Source: Paenibacillus mellifer (GTDB lineage Bacteria; Bacillota; Bacilli; Paenibacillales; Paenibacillaceae). Taken from it: 64,000 bases of DNA. Location: contig NZ_JALPRK010000011.1 of the NCBI RefSeq assembly GCF_023195895.1, forward strand, positions 1-64,000. Direction: 5' to 3'. The notes below the pieces were generated by a model. The model did not search any database. It saw nothing but the letters and a program-made list of their open reading frames with translations, and had not been told where the DNA came from. Positions 10,442 to 19,748 of the stretch are shown piece after piece. Made by a program: the position numbers and the translations under genes. The first letter of the stretch is position 1. Every line of letters begins with the position of its first letter.

Positions 10442-10628
10442 AATAACTGCAAAAATACAGTTATTTACCAAATAACACGATTTACGCGAAATAGTTGCAA
10501 AAGCGCAGTTTTTGACTGCTTTTTTCGGCCTAATCGCAAAAAAGCCCAAAACACCTGCACTTTTGCAGGTGTTTTGGGCATTTGTCGATTTTACCCGCAA
10601 ATACCTTCAGTTTTGCAGTTATTTGCTA
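10442..10628. repeat. Array of TGCAGTTATT-type dyads between convergent genes
   Basis: Four dyads occupy this gap, with the left-arm TGCA (or TTCA) tetrads at 10448, 10496, 10556 and 10606, giving spacings of 48, 60 and 50 bp. The first (10442-10465) pairs AATAACTG with CAGTTATT. The third is a perfect 16-bp stem listed as a terminator. CAGTTATTT recurs at 10457 and 10615. The words differ from the TGTTGCA family but the layout is alike. Confidence 0.6.
10544..10579. terminator. Perfect 16-bp stem hairpin between convergent genes
   Basis: The arms are 10544-10559 and 10564-10579 (GCCCAAAACACCTGCA and its complement) with a 4-base loop. An A-run on the left gives a strong T-run on the minus strand; the plus strand has only ATTTG. 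It may act in both directions. Confidence 0.7.
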
Positions 10629-10635
10629 AGCAACA

Positions 10636-10672
10636 CGAAAACAGCCCCCGGTCCGTTGGACCAGGGGCTGTT
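10636..10672 (-). terminator. Rho-independent terminator of sugar operon 2
   Basis: AACAGCCCC...GGGGCTGTT stem with GGTCC/GGACC inner arm at 10640-10672. Read on the minus strand it is followed by TTTTCG. It lies just after the stop of the permease gene at 10695. Confidence 0.8.
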
Positions 10673-10694
10673 CAAATTCCGCTTTAAAAGAAGA

Positions 10695-11525
10695 TCAACC
10701 TTTCACCGCGCCGGCGACAACGCCTTTGACGATGTATTTTTGCAGGAAGATAAAGACGATGATCGAAGGCAGTACGGCCATCACCATGGCGGTCATCGCG
10801 TATTGCCAGTCGGAGGTGTATTGTCCGACGAAGGTGTACGCAGCCAGCGTCAATGTCTTCGTTGCCGGAGAGCCGTTAACCATGAGCAATGGGAGCAGGA
10901 AGTCATTCCAGATCCACATGACGTCGATGATGATGATCGTGGTGGTGACGGATTTCAACAGCGGGAAGATCACGCTGAAGAACAACCGGAAGCCGGAGGC
11001 GCCGTCGATCGTAGCGCTTTCGTCGATTTCCTTCGGAATCCCCTTCACGAAGCCGTGGTAGATGAATAGGGCGAGCGGAGCGCCGAAACCCCAGTACAAA
11101 ATGCCGAGTCCCCACGTGCTGTCGGAGAGATGGAAGTTCTTCGCCATCTGCAACACCGTCAGCATGATCGATTGGAACGGAATCAGCATTGGCATGATAC
11201 AGATGAAGTAAATGATCGAGCTGGCTTTGGATTTCGTACGAGCCAGCTTGTACGCAGCGATGGATGAGATCAACACGATCCCGGCCAAGCCGAGGACGGT
11301 AATGACCGTATTATTCAGGAACAGCCGCGGGTAGTTGATGAACTCCCAAACATAGCTATAGTTGGCAAAGGTCAATTTTTTCGGTAAAGCGATCACGTCG
11401 GTCATGACCTCGGAGAAGCTCTTCAACGAGTTGATGATGGTCAGGAACAACGGATAGAGGAACAGGATGGAGAGGAGCACCATCCCAATTTCCAGGACGA
11501 TGCGGCCTGTTTTATGTTTTTTCAT
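10695..11525 (-). CDS. Carbohydrate ABC transporter permease (MalG type), sugar system 2
   Basis: 276-residue membrane subunit with about six helices. The coupling loop is DESATIDGASGFRLFFSVIFP, and the C-terminus VAGAVKG matches that of the MalG-type permease of sugar system 1 (LTAGAVKG). Its start overlaps the stop of the upstream permease (TAATG) after GGGAGG, so they are coupled. The pair lacks its binding protein in the same operon; that gene is at 16197 on the other side of the two-component genes. Confidence 0.93.
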   Translation of the reverse strand: MKKHKTGRIVLEIGMVLLSILFLYPLFLTIINSLKSFSEVMTDVIALPKKLTFANYSYVWEFINYPRLFLNNTVITVLGLAGIVLISSIAAYKLARTKSKASSIIYFICIMPMLIPFQSIMLTVLQMAKNFHLSDSTWGLGILYWGFGAPLALFIYHGFVKGIPKEIDESATIDGASGFRLFFSVIFPLLKSVTTTIIIIDVMWIWNDFLLPLLMVNGSPATKTLTLAAYTFVGQYTSDWQYAMTAMVMAVLPSIIVFIFLQKYIVKGVVAGAVKG

Positions 11526-12412
11526 TACGCCTCAACCTCCCTGCGTTTGAAGATAGTAAGTTGGATCACCGTAATAATCAGCACCGCTACGAACAGAATC
11601 AGCGCTTTGGCCGTACCGTAGCCGTACAGGTTGTTCTGGAACGTGTCGCGGTAAATGTCGTACGCCACGCTGTAAGTCGTTCCGCCAGGCCCGCCGCCGG
11701 TCAAGGACAAGATGACGTCAAACACCTTGATCGAGTTGGTCAGCGCCATAAAGACAGAAATCGTAATCGATGGAGCGAGCAATGGCAGCGTGACGTTAAA
11801 GAATCTGCGGATTGGGCCGGCACCGTCCACCGTTGCAGCTTCCTTCAGATCTTCCGGAACCGATTGCAAACCCGCGATGTAGATGACCATGTAGAATCCG
11901 ATGGATTGCCAGATGGATACGAACAACACCGAGATAAAGGCGAGTCCGGGTTCTCCGAGCCAGCTTAGGGCAAATACCCCCCAGCCGGTGCTGGCGCCAA
12001 GCGATTCAAAACCTTGCATGAAGATGAACTTCCAGATGAAGCCGACAATGACTAAGCTGAGGATGTAAGGAATAAAGAAGGCCGCTCTGAGCCAGGTTGT
12101 CGATTTCAGCTTCATATCGAGCACCAACGCCAGCAAAATCGCCAGCACGTTGATGAGCACGATATAAAGGATGGCGTATTTGATCGTAAACCAGGCCGCA
12201 TGCGAGAAATTCGCATCGCCCATAAAAATCTGCTTAAAGTTGTCGAGCCCGACAAATTTCGGATGCTTGGAGATCCCGTTCCATTTGGTCAGAGAATAAC
12301 GTATCGTCATGATGAACGGATAATAGAAGACGGCGATGATGGAAATCAGAATCGGCAACGTGAATACGCCAAACTCCAATTTATCGCCCCGTTTTCTCCC
12401 TAGTTTGAACAT
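11525..12412 (-). CDS. Carbohydrate ABC transporter permease (MalF type), sugar system 2
   Basis: 295-residue membrane subunit. The EAA loop reads EAATVDGAGPIRRFFNVTLP. The start chosen is the ATG at 12412, preceded by AAGAGGTG; the frame extends upstream to 12523, but that part would code over the promoter and shows no ribosome binding site. Divergent from the kinase gene at 12599. The control motif at 12543-12560 lies upstream. Confidence 0.92.
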   Translation of the reverse strand: MFKLGRKRGDKLEFGVFTLPILISIIAVFYYPFIMTIRYSLTKWNGISKHPKFVGLDNFKQIFMGDANFSHAAWFTIKYAILYIVLINVLAILLALVLDMKLKSTTWLRAAFFIPYILSLVIVGFIWKFIFMQGFESLGASTGWGVFALSWLGEPGLAFISVLFVSIWQSIGFYMVIYIAGLQSVPEDLKEAATVDGAGPIRRFFNVTLPLLAPSITISVFMALTNSIKVFDVILSLTGGGPGGTTYSVAYDIYRDTFQNNLYGYGTAKALILFVAVLIITVIQLTIFKRREVEA

Positions 12413-12496
12413 AATGGCACCTCTTTTTCGTGACGTATTGTTTAAAGCTCGGGTGAGGTTGGTTCCCTGCACACCTTGACTTTTTCGGCTATAATG

Positions 12497-12560
12497 ATTA
12501 TAAAACAGCGGTATTGCCGCCAAAATGGATTTAAGAAAACAGTTAAGGGTAAAAAGGTGA
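12497..12560 (-). promoter_or_regulatory. Promoter of permease operon 2 with candidate regulator site
   Basis: On the minus strand, TATAAT (12502-12497) lies exactly 40 bp downstream of TCACCTTTTTACCCTTAA (12560-12543). The same motif with 16 of 18 bases identical lies 40 bp before the -10 of the binding-protein gene at 16197, in the same orientation. There is no good -35 box, as expected for an activator-dependent promoter. The activator is inferred to be the AraC-type regulator at 14421. Confidence 0.65.
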
Positions 12561-12598
12561 ACTTGCTTTTTTCCCCGACGTACTAGAAATGAGGGGCT

Positions 12599-14428
12599 AT
12601 GTTCAACCGCATCTTAAGCCTGCTAACGACGCTTACTGACCGGATTTCGCGCAGACTGGTCAATAAGCTTATTTTGTTGTTTACAACGATTATTATTCTG
12701 GTAGTTGGGCTCTTGACGGTCATCTCCTATCAGATGCTGGAGCGAGAATCGGTAAACCATAGCATGGCCAGCACGACAAACAACCTGAAGCTGATCAATC
12801 AGAAGCTGGAGGATTACCTCGCCGGCATCGAGCAGTTGTCTCTGCCGCAAATCCACTACGAAGAGATTCTGCAGGCGATTATGAACGAAGAATCGGATTA
12901 TGCGTCGAAAATGTACCTAGAAGATTATTTGCGCGAGCTGTTCTATTCGCGAAATGACCTGGAGAGCATTTATCTATACCTGATCGATCAGCAGAAATAC
13001 TACGCCATCACGCGGGAGGCTTATAACGTTACGGTTCGGGCGAGCTACCAAGAAGGGATTCCGGACCAGCCTTGGTACAAGCAGGCGATGGAAAGCCGTC
13101 ACAACCAGTCTTATCAATCGTTTATCGTTCCCGGGGCCAAGTCGGGGTATGTCATGAACGAAGAGCCTAGCTTTATGGGATATCACCGTGTCCTGCGTTC
13201 CTTGGTAACCCGCGATCCGAAAGCGGTCATCTCCTTCTATATCAAACCAACGGTGAAGGATCAGATCCTGAAGGACGTTCCCTTCGAGAATGGGGAGCAT
13301 CTGCTGTACCTCGATCCAAACAACGTTCCTTTTCATGCGGACGACCCTGCCTTCCTGAATCAGGCGGGCCAATCGCCATGGCTTGCCCGGCTTGGGGAGG
13401 ACCTGTTGATGAAGCCGCTAACCTGGACTGGCAAGTCGGGCGATAAATATCTCATCGTGTATAACATTGAGGCGGGCGGAGGCTGGAAGCTGGTGAAGCC
13501 GATCCCGTACAGCAATATCTATGCAGCTGCTAAGGCAACGCGAAATTTGGGGTATTTGATCGGTTTGATTTTTTTGCTGATTTCGCTCATTCTGGTCGCG
13601 TTGTTCTCCAATAAAATTACGAGCCCGCTCAAAGATTTGTCGCTCCAGATGCGCCGCTTTAGCGAAGGGACCTTTGACGCGGAAATTCCGGTGAAGGGCC
13701 GGGATGAGATTGCCTATTTGTCACGGCATTTCAACCGAATGGTGCGCAGGACCAACGATTTGATCAATGAACGCTATAAGATGAAGCTGGTGGAGAAGAA
13801 CGCGATCCTTAAAGCGCTCGAGGCGGAGATTAACCCGCATTTTCTGTATAACGCCCTGCAGGCGATTTCGACCAAAGCGCTCAAGAGCGGGGACGATGAG
13901 GTGGCCGATATGGTGGATGCCCTGGCATTAACCCTAAGATATTGCATAAGTGGAAAAGACATCGTAAACGCTAGGGAGGAGCTGAAGCACATCGAACGTT
14001 ATCTGGCCCTGCAAAAGGCCCGTTTTGGCAGCCGGTTGCAGGTAACGGTCGAGTGGGAGGAGGCCCTCAAGGAGCTGCAAATTCCCAAGCTGTCCATTCA
14101 ATCCCTAGTCGAAAACTCCATCAAGCACGGGCTGGAGAAAATGTCGAGCGGCATCTCTCTTCGGATTCACGCCGAGCTGGGCGACACCCATGCCGTGATT
14201 TCCGTGCGGGACAACGGTCCGGGCATTTCTCCGGATCGCATGGAGCAAATACAGACTTCCTTCCGTCAGGAATGGGAGGAGCAGGAGGGAGAGAATATCG
14301 GGCTCAAAAACCTGTATACCCGCCTGAAACTTCTCTATGGGGAAGAAGCCGAGCTTAGCGTTCAAAGCGATGAGCACGGCACAGAGATGAGGATGATGAT
14401 ACCGCGGGGGGGCAGCAGTCATGTATAA
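12599..14428 (+). CDS. YesM-type sensor histidine kinase (sugar system 2)
   Basis: 609-residue membrane kinase: TM1 about 22-45, extracytoplasmic sensor, TM2 about 318-340, HAMP about 340-395 (ITSPLKDLSLQMRRFSEG), His_kinase domain with H414 in EAEINPHFLYNALQ, and HATPase domain with N-box VENSIKHGL and DNGPGI. All catalytic motifs are canonical, unlike the kinase of system 1. The final 8 bp overlap the regulator gene, indicating coupled translation. It probably responds to the sugar taken up by system 2. Confidence 0.93.
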   Translation: MFNRILSLLTTLTDRISRRLVNKLILLFTTIIILVVGLLTVISYQMLERESVNHSMASTTNNLKLINQKLEDYLAGIEQLSLPQIHYEEILQAIMNEESDYASKMYLEDYLRELFYSRNDLESIYLYLIDQQKYYAITREAYNVTVRASYQEGIPDQPWYKQAMESRHNQSYQSFIVPGAKSGYVMNEEPSFMGYHRVLRSLVTRDPKAVISFYIKPTVKDQILKDVPFENGEHLLYLDPNNVPFHADDPAFLNQAGQSPWLARLGEDLLMKPLTWTGKSGDKYLIVYNIEAGGGWKLVKPIPYSNIYAAAKATRNLGYLIGLIFLLISLILVALFSNKITSPLKDLSLQMRRFSEGTFDAEIPVKGRDEIAYLSRHFNRMVRRTNDLINERYKMKLVEKNAILKALEAEINPHFLYNALQAISTKALKSGDDEVADMVDALALTLRYCISGKDIVNAREELKHIERYLALQKARFGSRLQVTVEWEEALKELQIPKLSIQSLVENSIKHGLEKMSSGISLRIHAELGDTHAVISVRDNGPGISPDRMEQIQTSFRQEWEEQEGENIGLKNLYTRLKLLYGEEAELSVQSDEHGTEMRMMIPRGGSSHV

Positions 14429-16070
14429 AGTGTTGATTATCGACGATGAGGAACCGCTGCGCGAAGCGATTCGAATATTGGGGAATTGGCAGGACCTTGA
14501 GGTTGATGAAATCTGGGAGGCGACCGACGGCAAGGCGGGGCTTGCGATGCTGGAACAACACAAGCCGGATATTGTGATGGTCGACATGAAGATGCCTGAG
14601 CTGAACGGGGTCGAATTTTTGCAAATTGTGGAGCAGAAGTACCCCGAGCTGTTGACGATCGTCATCAGCGGGTATAACGACTTCGAATTCACCCGTCAAG
14701 CGATCCATGCTCGAGTGGTGGACTATCTGCTGAAGCCGGTCAATCGAAAGGATTTGAACCAGGCGCTTCGCAAAGCGATCGACGTGCTCCAGGCCAAACG
14801 TCAGATACAAAGCGAATCGATCACCCGGAATATTGCCTTTAACATGTCGCTTCCTAAATTGAAAGAGAAAATCTATCTGTCGATTATTGAACGCAGCTTT
14901 AAGAAGCAAAGCAATCAGGCTTTCTTGCCGCTCATTGGCGCCGATCAGCAAGATCATCGGTTTGGCGTGCTCGTCCTGCGGATCATGAATATGGAGGCCG
15001 TGAAGGACAGCCGGTTTAATCGCGACAAGGAGCTGCTTTATTTCGCCGTGGCCAACGTCATTAACGATGTTGCCGTGGACAGTCTGCAATGCTTCAGCTT
15101 CGCCAATCCGAAGCAAGAGCGGGAAATGATTGCGGTTTACACAGCGTGGGGCGGATACCCGCAGGAGATCGCCTTTCGTGCGGGGGAGTTGATGCGGAGA
15201 GTGGTCTCCACCTTAAGCGATTTGTTTGGGGTACTGGTCGCGGGAGGCATCGGGCGATATTGCGAGGATGTACTGGACCTTTCGGTCTCTTATGAAGAGG
15301 CGGTCTCCGGCATCCAAGGCATCGATCTGCTGAAGCTGAAAGGTCATGCCGTCATCGGGGAAGCGGACAAGCCGGCGATGAAGGAGACGTTCTCCTTCTC
15401 CAGCCGCATGCCCATTCTGCGGGGGGCCCTGGAGGCGGGCAATCTGAACCATGCCAAATCGGTCATGGCCGAATTCGCCAAGAGCATTAAGGTGTCCGGC
15501 TCCTTCAGCATCGGTGCGGCCGACCGGTTACTGCGGGAAATCGTCGTGCTGATGAACGATACGGCTTCGGAGCTTGGTGTTCCGGCGGACAAGCTTCCCT
15601 CCTCCGGGGGAGATCGATCGCTGCAGGTGCTTGGGCTGCGTACGGATGTTGCCACGTTTGACCAGTTCGAAGCCTTGCTGCTGGAATTGGCGGAGTATTA
15701 TCACGAGCAAGTCCGCCGCTCGATGGCCGTGGGCCGTCCGTTCAGCGTAGAAGATATCAAGGAGTATATCGACAATCACTATTTTGAGGACATCAAAATT
15801 TCGATGTTCACGGAGAAGTATTTTCTAAGTCGCGAGTATTTGATGAAGTTATTTAAGCAACAATATGGCTGCGGGATCCACGAATATGTGCAGAAGATTC
15901 GTATGGACAAGGCTAAGGAGCTGTTGGACGACTCCATGCTCAAAATCCAGGAGATCTCCGAAATGCTTGGTTATAAAGATAAGAACTATTTCAGCAAGGC
16001 GTTCCGGAATTATTATGACCTGTCGCCTTCCGAATATCGTCAGCAGCAGGAGGAAAGGGTCAAAAAGTGA
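14421..16070 (+). CDS. YesN-type response regulator with AraC DNA-binding domain (sugar system 2)
   Basis: 549 residues. The receiver domain has Asp55 in DIVMVDMKMPELNG, a middle region of unknown fold follows, and the C-terminal AraC-type DNA-binding domain is at about 445-545 (DIKISMFTEKYFLSREYLMKL and IQEISEMLGYKDKNYFSKAF). It sits between the kinase and the binding-protein gene and likely activates both the permease operon and the binding-protein gene through the shared motif at 12543-12560 and 16086-16103. Confidence 0.94.
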   Translation: MYKVLIIDDEEPLREAIRILGNWQDLEVDEIWEATDGKAGLAMLEQHKPDIVMVDMKMPELNGVEFLQIVEQKYPELLTIVISGYNDFEFTRQAIHARVVDYLLKPVNRKDLNQALRKAIDVLQAKRQIQSESITRNIAFNMSLPKLKEKIYLSIIERSFKKQSNQAFLPLIGADQQDHRFGVLVLRIMNMEAVKDSRFNRDKELLYFAVANVINDVAVDSLQCFSFANPKQEREMIAVYTAWGGYPQEIAFRAGELMRRVVSTLSDLFGVLVAGGIGRYCEDVLDLSVSYEEAVSGIQGIDLLKLKGHAVIGEADKPAMKETFSFSSRMPILRGALEAGNLNHAKSVMAEFAKSIKVSGSFSIGAADRLLREIVVLMNDTASELGVPADKLPSSGGDRSLQVLGLRTDVATFDQFEALLLELAEYYHEQVRRSMAVGRPFSVEDIKEYIDNHYFEDIKISMFTEKYFLSREYLMKLFKQQYGCGIHEYVQKIRMDKAKELLDDSMLKIQEISEMLGYKDKNYFSKAFRNYYDLSPSEYRQQQEERVKK

Positions 16071-16085
16071 ACTCAAGGGAGGACT

Positions 16086-16149
16086 CCACTTTTTTACCCT
16101 TAAATCACCACATATCTACATTTTTTCACCCGGACCTTTTCTTTAGAAT
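16086..16149 (+). promoter_or_regulatory. Promoter of binding-protein gene 2 with candidate regulator site
   Basis: CCACTTTTTTACCCTTAA (16086-16103) is followed after exactly 40 bp by TAGAAT (16144-16149), a plausible -10. A related word ATTTTTTCACCC at 16119-16130 may be a second, downstream half-site. The same motif and spacing occur before the permease operon on the minus strand. Confidence 0.65.
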
Positions 16150-16196
16150 AGGGAGCATAGCAAATGAACAACCAAAAGAAAGTGGGGGCGTTAGTA

Positions 16197-17519
16197 ATGA
16201 AGAAAAAAATCCTGGCCTTATCGTTCAGCCTGGTGCTGCTCATGGGCCTGTTATCCGCATGCGGGGGCAACAATAACGCGGCGAATAACGGAGCGAACAA
16301 CGCGGGTGCCGGCAATGGCGCTGCAACGGATGATTCCAAACCGGTCACGATCAATATGTTTACGGCTTCTCCGGAATATACCGATGCGTTTAACGCCTAC
16401 ATTGAGGAATATAAGAAAGTGAAACCTAACGTGACGATCAACCTGGAGATCATGCAGGCGGACTATAACACGGTCTTGAAATCGAGAATCGCGGCAGGCA
16501 GCACGCCTGACGTATTCCAAACAACGGCAGGCGGCGATATCGACACCTTTGCCGAATATAGCGCGGATTTGACGGATCAACCGCTGGCCGCTGCCATGAC
16601 GGACGCCGTTCGTGCGAATATGACTTCCACCGACGGCAAAGTGCTGGGTCTGCCGGTTAAAGGCAACCTGTTCTCCGTGATCTACAACAAGAAATTGCTG
16701 GATGAAGCAGGTGTTACGACGTTCCCGAAAACGACGGCCGAACTGGACGACGCGATCGCGAAGCTCGAAGCTAAAGGTATCACGCCTTTCGCAAATGCGT
16801 ACAAGGAATGGTGGGTATGGAAGCACGTATTTCAGCATTTCGTGAATGCAGCAGCGCAAGATGCCGGCGTAACGACACAAGACCTGGTTAACAGCTTTAT
16901 CGCTGGGGACGTGAAAATCAAAGACTACCCTGCGCTGTACAACAACTTCTTTAGCTTCGTTGATACGACGGTGAAACATGGCACCGACAAGCCGCTGGAA
17001 CGCGACAGCAATGCGCAAGTGAGTGACTTCGCATCCGGCAAAGCGGCAATTATGATCGGTAAAGGCGCATGGGACGAAGAAGCGATCAAGAAAATTACTC
17101 CGGACATCCAAATCGGCATCGCGGGTTATCCGGTTAGCGACAAAGCCGAGCAAGCAACCATTATTACCGGCGCGGACCAAGCTTTGCGCATTAATAAAGA
17201 TTCCGCCGTTGTGAACGAAACAGTTGAGTTCTTCAACTGGTTGTACACGTCCGAATACGGCAAGAACTGGTTCTCCACGGTAGCGAAGGTTATTCCACCG
17301 ATCAAGGATGCTCCTCTTCCTGATCTGGATATGCCGAAGAAAATGAACGAAATTTTGAAATCGGAGCCGTCGGGCGACCTGGCGATCAACTACTCGCTGG
17401 ATACGTTCCATCAAAAATTCGGCGAGATCATGCAAGCCTACATTGGCGGCAGCAAGTCGAAGGATCAGGCGGTAACGGAAATCGAACAAGCTTGGGTACA
17501 ACTGGGTTCGGCTCAATAA
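16197..17519 (+). CDS. Extracellular sugar-binding lipoprotein, sugar system 2
   Basis: Family 1 solute-binding lipoprotein of 440 residues. The signal peptide ends LLSAC with the lipidated Cys22, followed by an Asn/Ala/Gly-rich linker. I chose the ATG at 16197 (MKKKILAL), preceded by GTGGGGG; an in-frame ATG at 16164 would put 11 extra residues before the signal. It has its own promoter and terminator, separate from its permease genes. The alpha-galactosidase downstream suggests raffinose- or melibiose-like alpha-galactosides as ligands. Confidence 0.92.
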   Translation: MKKKILALSFSLVLLMGLLSACGGNNNAANNGANNAGAGNGAATDDSKPVTINMFTASPEYTDAFNAYIEEYKKVKPNVTINLEIMQADYNTVLKSRIAAGSTPDVFQTTAGGDIDTFAEYSADLTDQPLAAAMTDAVRANMTSTDGKVLGLPVKGNLFSVIYNKKLLDEAGVTTFPKTTAELDDAIAKLEAKGITPFANAYKEWWVWKHVFQHFVNAAAQDAGVTTQDLVNSFIAGDVKIKDYPALYNNFFSFVDTTVKHGTDKPLERDSNAQVSDFASGKAAIMIGKGAWDEEAIKKITPDIQIGIAGYPVSDKAEQATIITGADQALRINKDSAVVNETVEFFNWLYTSEYGKNWFSTVAKVIPPIKDAPLPDLDMPKKMNEILKSEPSGDLAINYSLDTFHQKFGEIMQAYIGGSKSKDQAVTEIEQAWVQLGSAQ

Positions 17520-17555
17520 ACATTGAACATCACGGTTGTTCCTTAAACACAAATG

Positions 17556-17585
17556 AACCCAGCACCACCTCCGGTGCTGGGTTTT
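17556..17585 (+). terminator. Rho-independent terminator after binding-protein gene 2
   Basis: CCCAGCACC (17558-17566) and GGTGCTGGG (17573-17581) form a perfect 9-bp stem, extended by AA/TT, followed by TTTTG. It separates the binding-protein transcript from the alpha-galactosidase gene, so the latter depends on read-through or its own promoter. Confidence 0.85.
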
Positions 17586-17622
17586 GTTATTACTTACGAC
17601 GTTGAAGGGGAGTGCGAAGGTG

Positions 17623-19731
17623 ATGAGCAGAATCGAGATTCGGGAAAACGGCTTACATCTGGTATTGGAGGTCACCCCGGAGCAGGATGTGCGGCTGCTT
17701 CATTTTGGGGCAAACGCGCTGGACGAGGCGCGGATCCGAGAGGAGCACCAACCGGGCTTCCGTCTCATGGAGCTCCAGCTGACTGGAGAAGATCGAGCCG
17801 AATATCATGGGCGAACCCACCGGGCCTCGTACCCGGGGCTGCGGATGGTTTATGCCGGTCATACGAATTGCCGTAACGAATTCGGGCGGAAACTGGAGGT
17901 CGCCCTACGCGATCCGAAGACCGGTCTGGAAGCCGTGCAGCACTTGCAATTTTATGATGGGGTGCAGACGATCCGAGCCTGGGTGGAGTTATTTAACGCT
18001 GGTTCAGCGGCGGTGGGCGTCGAATATGTCTCTTCCTTCGCACTGACCGGACTGGATAAGGAAGGCGGACAAGACCGGGACGACAAAATGCGGTTGTCCA
18101 TTCCCCATACCGGATGGCAAAGCGAGCTGCAATGGCGCACCTACCGCTTGCCCGAGCTCGGTTTATCCCATTTGACCGACCGCAGCTCTAAACGGATCTC
18201 CTGCAGTAATACAGGCTCTTGGTCAGCGGCGGAGCATGTTCCGATGGCGGTGCTGGAGAACCGGGAAGCGAACACCAGCTTATTCTGGCAAATCGAGCAT
18301 AACGGTTCTTGGCATTGGGAAATCTTCGACCAGGTTGACCAGTTGACCTTGCTCCTGAGCGGACCGACCGAGCACGATAACCACTGGTGGGTATCGCTTG
18401 AACCGGGCGAGCGGTTCGTCAGCGTACCGGTCGCGGTTGGTGTAACCAATGGCGGCTTTGAAGCGGCGATCGGGCAACTGACCGCTTATCGTCGCCGGAT
18501 TCGTCGGCCAAACGCCGATAACCGGGAGCTGCGGATTATTTTCAACGATTACATGAACTGCCTATGGGGCTCCCCCACGACGGAGAAGCTGCTGCCCTTG
18601 ATCGATGCCGCCGCCGAAGCAGGCTGCGAATATTTCTGCATCGATGCTGGCTGGTACGCTCCTGGTGAATGGTGGGACGGGGTTGGGGAATGGCTGCCTT
18701 CTTCGGAACGGTTCCCGGTAGGGATCAAGTACGTGCTGGACTATATCCGGGGTAAAGGGATGGTACCGGGGTTGTGGCTCGAGCTGGAGGTGATGGGCAT
18801 CAACAGTCCGAAGTTGGCGGACACCGATGACAGTTGGTTTTTCCTGCGGCATGGCAAGCGAGTGATGGACCGCAGCCGTTATCAGCTGGATTACCGGAAC
18901 CCGAAGGTTGTCGCGCACGCCGATGAGGTCATCCGCCGGCTGGTGGAAGATTACGGGGTTGGTTATATCAAGATGGATTATAACATCAATGCGGGGATCG
19001 GGACGGAAGCAGCTGCGGACAGCTTCGGCGATGGGCTGCTGCAGCATAACCGCGCGTACCTCGCTTGGCTTGATCGTATCTTCGCTCGGTATCCGGAGCT
19101 TGTGATTGAGAACTGCTCCAGCGGCGGGATGCGGATGGATTACGCGATGTTGAGCCGTCATAGCATCCAGTCGACCAGCGATCAGGAGAACTTTGTGAAC
19201 TATGCGGCGATCGCCGCCGCGTCCCCTTCGGCACTGACGCCGGAGCAATCCGCCATCTGGTCGTATCCGCTGCGGGAAGGCGATGATGAAGAGGTCGTCT
19301 TCAACATGGTCAACGCGCTGTTGCTGCGCGTGCACCAAAGCGGTCATTTGGCCGAACTGAGCCCGCGACGCCGGGAGCTCGTGAAGGAAGCACTGGATTA
19401 CTATAAGTCGATTCGCGCGGATATTCCGGAGGCGTTACCGTTCTGGCCGCTGGGGTTACCGAAGCAGCAGGATGACTGGGTCAGCCTGGGCTTGCGGCGG
19501 CCGGGAAGCGATACGATTTACCTGGCCGTGTGGCGAACTCGCGGAGAGACTTCGTCTCAGATCCTGCTGCTTTCGACGCTGCAAGGGGAGGAACTTGACA
19601 TTCGGTGTGCGTACCCGCAGGACTTGGGTTGTGCTTGGAGCTGGGAAGCTGCCGGCGGTCAATTAACCGTCACTCTGCCGCCTGCACCATCCGCTCGATT
19701 GTTTGAGATCCGCCGTCGCAAACAAGCTTAA
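17623..19731 (+). CDS. Alpha-galactosidase, glycoside hydrolase family 36
   Basis: Hydrolyses terminal alpha-1,6-galactose from oligosaccharides such as raffinose or melibiose. It has 702 residues, no signal peptide, and is probably cytoplasmic. An N-terminal beta-sandwich (about 1-300) precedes a TIM barrel. Catalytic nucleophile Asp452 is in IKMDYN, acid/base Asp520 is in STSDQE, and the binding loop ENCSSGG is at 496-502. The start at 17623 follows GAAGGGGAG; an in-frame TTG at 17584 falls inside the upstream terminator and is unlikely. It follows sugar system 2 and is the best hint to that transporter's substrate. Confidence 0.93.
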   Translation: MSRIEIRENGLHLVLEVTPEQDVRLLHFGANALDEARIREEHQPGFRLMELQLTGEDRAEYHGRTHRASYPGLRMVYAGHTNCRNEFGRKLEVALRDPKTGLEAVQHLQFYDGVQTIRAWVELFNAGSAAVGVEYVSSFALTGLDKEGGQDRDDKMRLSIPHTGWQSELQWRTYRLPELGLSHLTDRSSKRISCSNTGSWSAAEHVPMAVLENREANTSLFWQIEHNGSWHWEIFDQVDQLTLLLSGPTEHDNHWWVSLEPGERFVSVPVAVGVTNGGFEAAIGQLTAYRRRIRRPNADNRELRIIFNDYMNCLWGSPTTEKLLPLIDAAAEAGCEYFCIDAGWYAPGEWWDGVGEWLPSSERFPVGIKYVLDYIRGKGMVPGLWLELEVMGINSPKLADTDDSWFFLRHGKRVMDRSRYQLDYRNPKVVAHADEVIRRLVEDYGVGYIKMDYNINAGIGTEAAADSFGDGLLQHNRAYLAWLDRIFARYPELVIENCSSGGMRMDYAMLSRHSIQSTSDQENFVNYAAIAAASPSALTPEQSAIWSYPLREGDDEEVVFNMVNALLLRVHQSGHLAELSPRRRELVKEALDYYKSIRADIPEALPFWPLGLPKQQDDWVSLGLRRPGSDTIYLAVWRTRGETSSQILLLSTLQGEELDIRCAYPQDLGCAWSWEAAGGQLTVTLPPAPSARLFEIRRRKQA

Positions 19732-19748
19732 GTAGAAAGATCCGAAAG

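Noticed and set aside
16251..17675. Long minus-strand open frame of 474 codons
   Set aside because: It lies fully antisense to the binding-protein gene, which has a lipobox, ribosome binding site and family match; the antisense product has none. It is a codon-usage shadow, as are the long antisense frames at 34260-35189 and 53148-54206.
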